A DNA stretch of 64,000 nucleotides from Cercophora sp. LCS_1. Its lineage: Eukaryota > Ascomycota > Sordariomycetes > Sordariales > Lasiosphaeriaceae. The translations under genes were made by a program, and so were the position numbers. Shown here one piece after another: positions 43,206-52,838 of the stretch. Below the pieces are notes generated by a model. That model was not told the origin of the DNA and did no database searches. It saw only the letters and a program-made list of their open reading frames with translations. Numbering within the stretch: the stretch's first letter is position 1; every line of letters begins with the position of its first letter. The stretch covers positions 310,001 to 374,000 of the forward strand of contig JAPZLL010000016.1 in NCBI GenBank assembly GCA_036250225.1, read 5' to 3'.

Positions 43206-46200
43206 TTACAACTTGTCGCTGAACCGTTCCTTCACCGGTGTCGCAGGGCCCCTGGATTGCCTAGACATACTATAGGGTGCCTGTGCAGAGCCAGAGTCAG
43301 TACTGCTCCAACTTGGAATGTTTGTCCCTGGATGACTTACCAAAACCTGCTTTGCATTACATATCCTCCATGCCAACTTTCTTACATTTCCGTCTGCGGG
43401 AACGACCCCTGCGGCGAACTCTATGCCGAACATGTGATGAATCGCGTAAACAACGCGTCTTGCATACTTGCTGTCTCTTTCAACATGGCTTCCAAACGGC
43501 TCGTCCACCGTGCTTGGCGCAATCTCTGGGTCGCGATCGAAGCAGTTGCGAACGACCGGTAGTAAGGCCGCAGCGACGGCTGCATCTTGCTGGGCACTTC
43601 CCGCCGTGGAGGATGTGGAGACTACCTCGGCATCCTCATCCTCCTCGTCGTCGAATTTGCCAATAGATATCTCAAATGGCTCCGAGATGAACATGACGTT
43701 GTGGCCGCCACCGTGGTGGTAACGGAACTCAAAGACACCTTGCGTCCACCACAGCTTGTCGCCCTCAAAGACCATCTCGCCTTGCACAAGATCGACCTCG
43801 GAAGAGGACGCGGTTTTGACGGGCGAGTCCCATGCAATGATACCCTGATCCAATGTGGTGTCGTATTGTCCCGGGCAAGTAGGGACCCAACGGCCGAGCG
43901 AAGGAACTTCTGTGGATTCTCTGGACCGATTGTCTGTGACCATGTAAAGGCCGACCCAGTCCTTTTTGCTGTGGTTTACCGGAGCCGTCCACTTGACGCG
44001 GATCGGAGCGCCATATTCGAATACCATGGTCTTGACAGCCTTGGGAACCCGCGCGCTAGCGCTTTCCTTTCCTGTGGCTTTCTCATTTGCACCCACGAGT
44101 GGTGTGCCATCCAAAGATAACGTATAGTGTTTCGGGTCGTACCCGGCAAGGTCGGGAGAGATCCGACTGAGAGTTAGACGAGCGGGATACTTGTTGAAGA
44201 GGGCTGATGTATCGCGGGCGATGGTCGAGGAACCAGCGGCAAGCCTTGCGCGGGCTGTCTGCACAAAGTCGTCGACAAAGTGTCTGCCCTCGTCCAACAC
44301 CTTGTCCACGCTCTGTTGCCACTCTTTGACCGGCTCCGGGAGAGAACGTTTGATGAACTTGGTCAAGCCCGCCTCCTCACGGAGATTGCGGCCATAAATC
44401 TTTTGCATGTGAGGCTTTTCAACGTACGAGATGAAGCCGAGCGTGAGAATATGGCCCATAAGCGCCATAGCGAAGATAGAACGGCTCCACGTGATGAGAG
44501 CGGCGCCCCACAGGCCGGCAGTACCAATGACGCGCTCGGGGTTGTTGAGGAAGCGGTAAATGGACGTGTAGGTCAACTTTCCGGTGCTATCGAAAAAAAA
44601 GTCGCCGTAAAACCACCCAAACTCACCCAGGGATTCGTAGATGCTGGTGGCCGTCCAGATTTGAAGGGCAACAAGACTGATACCGAGGACGTGCTTGAGA
44701 AGAGCCCATCCATAGCCCCAGTCTTCTGGTATCTCGTACATCTTCCAGCATGCTGCCACAAACGAGGCGTGGCACATTGTGTTGCTGAGATGGTACATGC
44801 CCTTCCACTGGCGCCAAGCCTCACCGGCACTCTCACCGTACTTGACAAAATGTCGAGTGAACATCTTCTCCTCGGATTGCTTAGTGAGGATGACGCCCAG
44901 ACCGACTGAGTACCACAGACGCCATAAGAGCGCGTGCGTAACAAAGATAGCCTGCCAAACCGGCGTCTGTGGCGTCATGACGGTGAAGACAATGAGGTAG
45001 CCGAGCAGGAGGAAAACCGAGTAGTCGATGGTGCGGAAGAGGTCAACGTTCTTGAAACCCAAGAGGTTGTGAACGGGAACGGGTGTCTCCCTGGTTCCGT
45101 CCAGCGTTTCAGCCATGGGGGCACTCATCTCCGACTTCATCGACTCGGCCCTCATGCGAGGTGGTGGTGGGTTGTACGTCTTCTCGATGTGGGGATTCTC
45201 GACGAAATGAAGGAATGCGAACTGGGCTACGTGGGCAAGAATCGAAATGAACAGCACATCGTAGCTGGCCGCCATCATGGAAATACCATAGTAACCGGCG
45301 TACCCGATCGAGTACATGGGATGCGGAGCCATTTCGAACACACCATCGAACGTCAGCTCCTGCTCGATCAGATAGAAGAAGTCTGGCTTTGTCAGTCAGG
45401 CACTCCGGCTGACCATGGACGAGGATGAGCTTACCGCCCCAGTACCAGGCATAGTCTTTGACAACTCTGTGGGCATCCAGTTTGACCCAGAGGTTGAAGC
45501 CTACAAGAGCAATACCGCCAACCCAGCGACCAATGGTGACGGGGACGGCCTCACCTTCGGGCCGAACACCGCACACAATGGCGAACAAACAGTACGACAC
45601 AAAGTCACACATGAGGATCAGGTCCACTATACGCCGGAAGACCAGCCAGGTATTGTACTCAAGGGGCGCGCGGTCAAACTTGTAGTCAGCCGGGATCTTG
45701 GTCTCCAACTCCACCTTGAGCAGGTTGTACAGCCACGGCCGAGGATTCTTGCCCGTTGATGGGTCCTCGAAGAGCTTCCATCTCTTTGCCCAGGTAACCA
45801 ACAACTTGTACTTGGACTGGATTGTCAACAGATAGCCAATTCCCACGTTGTACGAGGCTCTCCAGAACAAAAAGATGGCAGCGAACACAGGGCGCTTGAG
45901 GCCCCAAGGGAGATAATAGGCGGCGAAGATGTGGAGGGCGAGAATTGCAAGCACGATCGCGTCGGAGAGGTTCTTGGGCTCGCGAGGGTCTAGCAATTGC
46001 GAGACCATGTCATGGGTCGTGGGGACGACGAAGACTGACGACCGTTAGCAAACGCCGTGTGAGATATCGGCTTGGCATGCACTGCGCAAATGCGGCGGGA
46101 TCCCGTACCCGTTCCATCCGGAGTGCGCCCGTAGGTCTTTGCGCCTCTGGCATCTCCATTGACGGGATGGGGGTGCTCTGAGGGCGCGTGGATGGCGTTG

Positions 46201-46280
46201 TCCTCGGCGGCTTCAGGCGCTCCCTTCGTCCGCTGGCGGACACCATTCAACCCCGCCGAGGGTTCGGCTGAGGTGCTCAT
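43206..46280 (-). CDS. cho2: Phosphatidylethanolamine N-methyltransferase Cho2
   Basis: Four exons (46280-46109, 46034-45435, 45382-43341, 43280-43206) encode 962 residues, the size expected for filamentous fungi. Many membrane segments span about residues 85-590. Two PEMT/CHOL-type repeats are seen, the first with FEMAPHPMYSIGYAGYYG, HFVENPHIEKTY; the second with NNPERVIGTAGLWG, SYVEKPHMQKIYG. A long cytosolic C-terminal part contains WTAPVNHSKKDWVGLYM, GEMVFEGDKLWW and FEFRYHHGGGHNVM. Cho2 uses S-adenosylmethionine for the first methylation of phosphatidylethanolamine in the endoplasmic reticulum; Opi3 completes phosphatidylcholine. The last intron (43340-43281, branch TACTGAC) is 60 nt and stop-free, so retention would add 20 residues. 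An exact UASINO-type site lies 477 bp upstream. Confidence 0.94.
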
Positions 46281-47515
46281 TCTCGGGAGCGCTCGTTGCA
46301 GTGTTGAACCTGTAACGATTGTTGAAATTGATGGTAGACTAAGGAGTGTTGAACTGTTGTGGTCGAGAGAAGTATCACCCAGAACGGGATCACACGACCA
46401 CAAGGTTCTTATGTAACGGGCGGCAATTGCTGGGCCTGGGGTTGGCCTTCTTTCGTCCCGCGTGGGTGTCTCCGTTAACGGCACCGCGTGGTCGCAGCCG
46501 CCAAGCTTCTGTCGCCAAGGTCTGTGCCGTGTCTGATGTGATTGAGACACCGGCAGTCGTTGAGAATAGGTTCTGGATCGGATGCAACCGCTTTTGTGGG
46601 CGACGTTCAGCGAGGTGGGAAGCTCTCGGGCTCTCACTTATAAGCGGGCGGCGCGAAGTTGCGGTGGCGGAAACCGCCTGGGAGTCTTCTCTTGCGGATA
46701 CACCGGGGCTTTGACAGAGAGAAACCGCAAATGGACAAGGGACCCTGAATTAATTTTCTTCACATGTAATCTGGGGTTTGTGGGTTTATCTGGGCCTGTG
46801 GTCTTATCGTCCAGTCAGTGTTGAGCGCTGTTGTGTTGTCGGATGCGACCCGCAGCGGAAGCCATGTCGGCTGGTGAACGTCGAAGCGTGAGGAATCGGA
46901 AAGATGTCTGATTGAGCAACGTATCCTGCATTGTCAAATGCGTTTGTTTTTTGTCAATGGCACGGCGACTGGAGCTGCTCAAGAGTGTTGATCGAATCGT
47001 GTTCCTGAATCTGCGCAAATGCGATAACCTTAAAAGGTTCACACAAAGCAGGGACCTCTGCAAGGTACGGATTGCCAGGGCTCCGAGATAGGACAACCGT
47101 TGGCCAGTGCTTCGGGAATCGGCTCGCGCACCCTCCCAACTGCAGCCTTTACGCTTGACGCGCGTTTGATTGGGTCCCGACAACGTGTGAATCGTCGTGG
47201 TTCGGGGAGAATGGCGAGAAAGAATGGTTCCGGCGAAACGCATGAAATCGCGGGGTTCCCAACGACGCAACCACCTCGCGTCTGCTATAGGCGATGGCAT
47301 AATCGACATTTTGCCGCCATGTCTCGTCGAATGTGAGCACGTCGCGAGGCCATATGAGGATCTTATAAGGAGGTGAGCTCTAGTCATCCTACATTTCTGA
47401 CCTTGTATCTTCCGTCTATCATCGTTGTGTGTTATCCCCTTGCCTGTGTTTCCCGAGAGCACACTCCTCGATACAGCAGAACCATCCTCCCCAAACCCAG
47501 TTTCCCTTTGTTGAG
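46281..47515. promoter_or_regulatory. Divergent promoter region between CHO2 and the 161-aa gene
   Basis: 1.2 kb between start codons, with no supportable ORF. The notable element is the UASINO/ICRE match at 46757-46767, listed separately. Confidence 0.5.
46757..46767 (+). promoter_or_regulatory. UASINO/ICRE-type site (TYTTCACATGY) upstream of CHO2
   Basis: TCTTCACATGT fits the yeast inositol/choline-responsive element consensus TYTTCACATGY at all 11 positions. In yeast, Ino2-Ino4 (bHLH) bind it to activate CHO2, OPI3 and INO1. Position is 477 bp before the CHO2 ATG; the element works in either orientation in yeast. Use by this fungus is inference. Confidence 0.5.
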
Positions 47516-48001
47516 ATGCCTTCCCAAGATCGCCCCGACGCTACCCCGACAAGGCCAGAGCGGCCTACGAGGGTCAGTTATCTGAGCAACTACTCAGATA
47601 AACCTCTTCCCGAACCACGACCTGGCACGTCTGATACAGCCGAGCTCCAGCTCCACATCCAGCGCATGTCAGAAGAGTTGCGGCAGGCCAGGATCTCTGA
47701 GCGTCTGTATCGCGCCCGTAAGAGAGTTGCGACAGGCCGTACCAACAGGACAGAAGCCAAAGCGCACTTTCGCCAGTCCGTTCAGCATTTAAAGCTCGGG
47801 GTGCGGATGAGTTGGGCCGTGCTGACGGGGCTGCCTCTGTATCTCATGGAGAAACGAAAGATCCGCGGGGAGAATACTGGCGGCTCCTCACACGAGTCGT
47901 CGCCCAAGAAGGAGAAGAAAGAAACCTGGAAAGGAAAGCTAGCAATGAGATCAGATACACCGGATGACGTGGGAGGAGCTTCGGACGGGAAGATGGAGTG
48001 A
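47516..48001 (+). CDS. Hypothetical protein, 161 aa, with predicted coiled coil
   Basis: Intronless from the ATG at 47516; an in-frame extension upstream begins with GTG and is leader. The first 40 residues are Pro/Arg/Thr-rich and disordered. Residues about 43-75 form a heptad-like charged helix (AELQLHIQRMSEELRQARIS). A mixed segment with one hydrophobic stretch follows (VRMSWAVLTGLPLYLMEK, about 108-125), then a Lys/Glu/Ser-rich tail. The hydrophobic stretch is short for a transmembrane helix and could be an amphipathic membrane anchor. I do not recognise the family. It is divergent from CHO2 and convergent with eIF3g. Confidence 0.6.
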   Translation: MPSQDRPDATPTRPERPTRVSYLSNYSDKPLPEPRPGTSDTAELQLHIQRMSEELRQARISERLYRARKRVATGRTNRTEAKAHFRQSVQHLKLGVRMSWAVLTGLPLYLMEKRKIRGENTGGSSHESSPKKEKKETWKGKLAMRSDTPDDVGGASDGKME

Positions 48002-48570
48002 CGAGGACGGGCCAGGCGAGAGTTGAGCAAGGGGCTCGGAACTCTCCATGATTGGAGACTGTGATACCATCACGTTTTTTTTCTTTTTTTCCTATTCAGG
48101 CGTTCATTTGGTATGGGAACGGCGAGTGGTGTGTATTTGGGCTAGTTGGGTGATAAAAGGTGTCAAGTGAGCAAAGCTGCCCCATTTGCTTGTGAGCGCG
48201 AACGATGTATATGTGTGTACAGTTGTACGTGTAAGGAAAGATTCGGTAGGGTGAATGAAGCGAGGCAGGCGCAAGGATGAGAAAAGAACAAAATATAGGT
48301 ACTGACAAAAACACCTGCTCCGAGTTGAAACCGCTTTTGCAGATCATCCTTGATGGAGACTTGAGCAACAAGTTTGAGTCCCTTACGTACTGCCTGCCAA
48401 TGTGGATCTCCAACAATGGCGATACATTTCATTCTCATCATGCCTCACAAAAACACAGACGCCTAATGACATGCCGGTCATAGCCCTAGCCTCATAAACA
48501 ACACAAGAAGAAGCACTTTTAGGTCCATTCTAATACCTTCCTTCCTATCCCATGCCGAGGAGGTGGCGCC
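48002..48570. other. Convergent 3' regions of the 161-aa gene and eIF3g
   Basis: 569 bp of AT-rich 3'-UTR-like sequence, with a T-rich tract at about 48076-48090. No gene was seen. Confidence 0.4.
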
Positions 48571-49595
48571 TTACTGGGCCTTCTTTGCGAACTCTACCCT
48601 CAGAATGAGATGCTTGAAACCGAAACCGTCCATCTTGTTGCATGCCTTGACGGCGTCGGTCCGGTCAGCAAAGCTGATAAACGCAAAGCCCTTTGCCAGA
48701 CCAGTATCCCTGTCCTTGGCCAAGAAGACACGGGTAACACGACCGAATCGTTCGAACATATCGCGAAGCTCGTTTTCTTCCGCCATCTCGGAAACCTAAG
48801 TAACAGTGTTAACACGTACTCGTCTGTTATGTGCTGAAAGCCTCCCAGTCCGTGGGTACTCACGTTTGTGACTCTAAGCGTGGCCAAATCGTCCCGCTCT
48901 CCGTACTTGCTGCCACCCATCCGGTCGCCTTCCCGAGCACCACGATCACCACGAAGCGCAGGCGGAACGTATGAGCCCTTCTTACCCGCACCGGCAGTAC
49001 CCTCTGCACCGCCGCGAGCCGCGCCACCAGCCAACTCGTCGGCATCGGCCTGCGAGCCGCCAGCAACCTCGCCAACCGGCGCCATGGTATCCTTGTACGG
49101 ACATCTCGCGGTGAAATGCTCTCCGTTGCAAATTCTGCACTTGACCTTCTTGTCCTTGAGCTTGTCCTTCATAGCCTGAGCGTTGGCGTCCTTGCTCTCG
49201 TCCTTGGCATCCTTGCGCCAGTTGGTCGAGGGCTTGAAGATGATATTCTCGCCGACGGTAGTCGTATCGGCAGCGGGACCGGCACCATCCTTGACGGACG
49301 CGCCAAACTTGGCCCAGCTCTTACGATCGGCAACGCGGGGATTGACGACCTCGCGGTGGGTGATGAAGCGAATCCGACGGGTCGTCTTGACCTTTTGGTC
49401 CTTGTCGTTTATGTGGTACTCGATGATGGTCGTGCTGCCATCCTTGTTGGTGATCTTTTGAGGAGGGGGGAGGACGTCGTCGGTGGTCTCTTCGGCATCG
49501 ACATCGTCGGCCCAGTTGTGTCTACTATCGTTAGTTTATCGCTGCGCCAAGCGGACTGGGGGGCAGCGGGCAACCTACTTGGCTGTTGCTGCCAT
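48571..49595 (-). CDS. tif35: Translation initiation factor eIF3 subunit G (Tif35)
   Basis: Three exons (49595-49579, 49521-48864, 48795-48571) encode 299 residues; exon 1 is 17 nt. The N-terminal part HNWADDVD...VLPPPQKITNKDGS and RRIRFITHREVVNPRVADRK is the eIF3g domain that contacts eIF3i. A zinc-knuckle-like CRICNGEHFTARCPYKD (about residues 145-161) and a Gly/Ala-rich stretch ending in SYVPPALRGDRG follow. A C-terminal RRM (about 215-299) has LRVTNVSE as RNP2 and KGFAFISF as RNP1. eIF3g is a peripheral eIF3 subunit involved in scanning, reinitiation and termination. It lies on the same strand as, and downstream of, the PH-domain gene. Confidence 0.94.
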
Positions 49596-50327
49596 TTCTA
49601 CAGTTTAGAAAAATCGATATCAACTGTATCGTCGATGTGGTAGGTACGATGGTTGGACTTGCGATCGCGCGATGGTTGATCTGACGTCTTCCGGAGGCGA
49701 GGGCGATTTTTTGGTGGGGTTAAAAGGAAGCTGGAGAGCGGCGTTTGAGGGCCGAATTTTTGGATATTCAAGTGTGGGGCAAAAATTGAGTGACTCCATG
49801 GGATGATAACCTTCGCCCCTTCGTTCATTCGCATTCCAAGAGTAAAAACGGCCAAAAAAAACTTTGAAACAAAGACGCACCAACAGATACATTTCGGCCT
49901 TGTCACATCTACACTCATCACACCTAGGCTTCATCTTTTAATATTCTTTTGAATTTATCAAAATTGTGACGTTTTTCGTCAAATACATCTCCAGTCCCAC
50001 TGACGACGACGACCGGTCATACCGCCCACCTAAACTATATATACGATTTATGTTACATGGTACAAGATGGTTCTCCCCGGGGAGACAAAGAAAAAAATGC
50101 CAAGTGTCATTCAGCGTCGTGGTTTGGGTATAAGACAATCCCTCTCAAGTGTCGCGCCATTGTACTCGCCCAGTCCTCATTTCCCCCAGCGCCTGTCAAA
50201 AGCAGAGGGATCAATGATATAATAGCTCTCGCTCGGAGCCTCTTACCAACAAAACGCCATCGCTTGCCGAGGTTCTTGCGCCTCAAAGCCAAAATAGAAT
50301 AAGCATCGAGACCGCCGTCTCTGCTTT
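49596..50327. other. eIF3g promoter and 3' region of the PH-domain gene
   Basis: 732 bp. The stretch 49930-50060 is AT-rich and fits 3' UTR sequence of the minus-strand PH-domain gene. No ORF of note. Confidence 0.4.
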
Positions 50328-52838
50328 TCAAAATGGGTTCATTTCGTCAAGTGGCGCAATACCAGCCCTGGAAGGCTGACACGGAATCGGAGGGAGAGCG
50401 CGGGTTGGAGGAGGACCCGGAGGAGGCCCTTCTGCCAACTGTGAGAGACTCCTCCTTTGCAGCAAGTTCTTTGACAACGAGTCCACCCTGAGATGTTGCG
50501 AAGATCGGGGAACTGGCTTGAGTGAAGGCGTTCGGCTTCTTTGCCTGAACTCACGAGGGTCAAAGTTTGGTTTCTCAACTTCTTGAGAGTACAAGCTCAG
50601 TCTTCGGGCTCGCAAGACATCACTTGTCACCAATGGCGTGGGCGACTGGGCCCTGCAATAAAAGTCCATGGAGGACTTGGGCCGGATGATGTCGTGATGT
50701 GCGGAGAAGAGCGGAGAAGACGGAGGGAGTGGGACGTTCTCGGCGTTGCTCATGCTCTGGGTTTTTATCTTGCTATCCAAGAGCTTTGATTTCTCTACTG
50801 ATCTGACGGAGCTCGAGGAAGGTCTTCGTCGGTGTGTCGAGCGGGATGTCTCTGGCGGGTCATTCGGCGGATCTGGTAACTCTGACGCTGAGCTACCTCG
50901 TCTGTCATTCACAAATCGCCCAGCCCAAGGAGAGAACATGGATGGCGTATCCAGGGCCGTTGACGATAGCGCATCGTCGTCGCTTGGTGACAACGGGGAA
51001 GGCTGATCTTCAACGAGTGATAAAGGCCTCCCATTAATAGCCAGAGCGGTCGGCGGAGCCCTTCGTGAGCTCGTCCGCCCCATGATCGGTGCTGTGATCT
51101 GTATCGGCTCCGCAGGGACAGGCCTGGCCACCGAATGCCGCTTCCCCATTCCCTGGGGAACGCTGAAATAGGGGATCGTCTGTGTGGTCGAATGGACGAG
51201 CGTAGTAGAATCAGGGTGCCAGGTGTTGAAAGTCGACTGGGGACGGATAGCTTGGGCCGACGCCACTCGCATCTCGAAAAGATGATTCATGGTTTGTAAA
51301 GACTGCCTCCGATCATTGATCGCGGCCGCGTTGGGGCGGGCACGTGGTCTTGGCTCGTCTTGCAGGTGCAAATCTGGGATGTGACCGCCGTCCGACGAGA
51401 TGAAGCTGTCGCGAATCGGTGAACATGCCGGGGATGAGCCTGCTGATGTTATAACGGTCCGCTGGCCCGAGGATATATACGAGAGGCGGTGCGTGCTGTC
51501 CCTCAGTCCGTCAAGTTGCCGTCCATCGTGCGAGATACCACTCGCCGTGGACGTGTCATCAAACGACTGATCTCGGAGATCAGGGTCCGCGAGGTCAAGG
51601 CGGATATCGGGGCTGTCTGGGGTTGGGGGACCCCATGGCGGTTCTGGTGACATCATGCGGGAGAAACGATCTGGGTCTCTGACTACCAATGTTCTCTGAC
51701 TGGTCTGACTCCTCAATTGCGTCTCGATGTCGTCGATTTTCGGCTTCCCAGTCTCCGAGAGATACTTCTTCCCTCCAAGGGCCTCAATCTCACGACGCAA
51801 TGTCGTGATCCAGCCTTCCATCTCCTCGGCACCCTCAAAAACCATCAAGAGGTTCCCGGCTTGCCTCCGCTCCTGGCCGCGGAATGGGAGTCGTGATAAC
51901 AACGAGGTTGCTGAGGATGGAGCCGACTTCTCTGGTTCCGCCACGGAACACACCTGGAGAACCCAATGTCGCCCTGGAATAACATCACTAGCGAACGCGG
52001 CCGCGTCTTTCCCGAGACGCAGCACTTTTTCAGGCAGGCGGTCGAAAGACCCATCTCCTGAATACTGAAGCAGATAGCCAGACGTTACAAGTACGAAGAC
52101 CTTGGTCGTCCATTCCAACTTCAAAGACGAAGTCGATGTATTCCTGCGGTGTCTCTTCTTCGCCTTCTCGTTCTTCTCCACTCCCGACTCTTCTAGCATG
52201 TCGACCATCGCCGAGCTCTGAGAGAATGCTACTTTGTGCAGTCGCAGCACAGTCTCCGCGGAAGAGGCACAAGCCGGGAGATGCGCATGTCGAATGGCCT
52301 GGGGGTAGGCCTTGAAGAGTGGAGGCGGCTCCCAGGTTGCAATGGGACCCTTGGTGCTTGGTGAATGTTGTCCACGTACCACGCTGGACGATTTTTTGTG
52401 TTTCAGACCAGAGCCGGTAGGCAAAGAAAATGAGGGCAGTGAGAGCTCAGACCGTTGGCTACCGCCATGACTGAGGCTATAGGGCCAATTGATTTCGGCG
52501 AGCGAAGCGCGAATCCCTCCTTGACGCTGGGGTACATCGGCTACCGATCCCCAAGCCGGCGAGGGCAGAGGTGGTGCTCTGTCGGAAGTCGGTGTCTTGC
52601 TGCGCCCAAAGATGCTCCGCAGCCCCAGCCTTGATTCTCTTCGCCAGAGCTTGCTGTCGGCTTCGGCAGCGGGTCCGGGCCCCGGTGTCGCGGCACCGGC
52701 CCGAAGGGGCACTCTCTCCACATACCCGACACTGGTAGCCAGGTCCGGTGGTCGAGCTCGCCTGGACTGAGCGGCCTGGTGCTGGAGCATTTCAAGTGTC
52801 GGTCCCGAAGGAGGCTGGCCTGGGTTGTCTGATTCCAT
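50328..52838 (-). CDS. PH-domain protein, 836 aa, function unknown
   Basis: Intronless from the ATG at 52838 (MESDNPGQ); the open frame continues 101 codons further upstream but starts with TTG and contains no other Met. A single pleckstrin-homology domain lies at about residues 238-350 (TKVFVLVTSGYLLQYSGDGS, HWVLQVCSV, LLMVFEGAEEMEGWITTLRR). The rest is Ser/Pro/Arg-rich and probably disordered, with many candidate phosphorylation sites and several poly-proline runs near the C-terminus (PPPGPPPTRALPPIP). It ends GIAPLDEMNPF. This is a conserved filamentous-fungal architecture. Likely a peripheral, phosphoinositide-binding scaffold at a membrane; no catalytic domain is visible and no function is known to me. 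Confidence 0.85.
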   Translation of the reverse strand: MESDNPGQPPSGPTLEMLQHQAAQSRRARPPDLATSVGYVERVPLRAGAATPGPGPAAEADSKLWRRESRLGLRSIFGRSKTPTSDRAPPLPSPAWGSVADVPQRQGGIRASLAEINWPYSLSHGGSQRSELSLPSFSLPTGSGLKHKKSSSVVRGQHSPSTKGPIATWEPPPLFKAYPQAIRHAHLPACASSAETVLRLHKVAFSQSSAMVDMLEESGVEKNEKAKKRHRRNTSTSSLKLEWTTKVFVLVTSGYLLQYSGDGSFDRLPEKVLRLGKDAAAFASDVIPGRHWVLQVCSVAEPEKSAPSSATSLLSRLPFRGQERRQAGNLLMVFEGAEEMEGWITTLRREIEALGGKKYLSETGKPKIDDIETQLRSQTSQRTLVVRDPDRFSRMMSPEPPWGPPTPDSPDIRLDLADPDLRDQSFDDTSTASGISHDGRQLDGLRDSTHRLSYISSGQRTVITSAGSSPACSPIRDSFISSDGGHIPDLHLQDEPRPRARPNAAAINDRRQSLQTMNHLFEMRVASAQAIRPQSTFNTWHPDSTTLVHSTTQTIPYFSVPQGMGKRHSVARPVPAEPIQITAPIMGRTSSRRAPPTALAINGRPLSLVEDQPSPLSPSDDDALSSTALDTPSMFSPWAGRFVNDRRGSSASELPDPPNDPPETSRSTHRRRPSSSSVRSVEKSKLLDSKIKTQSMSNAENVPLPPSSPLFSAHHDIIRPKSSMDFYCRAQSPTPLVTSDVLRARRLSLYSQEVEKPNFDPREFRQRSRTPSLKPVPRSSQHLRVDSLSKNLLQRRSLSQLAEGPPPGPPPTRALPPIPCQPSRAGIAPLDEMNPF

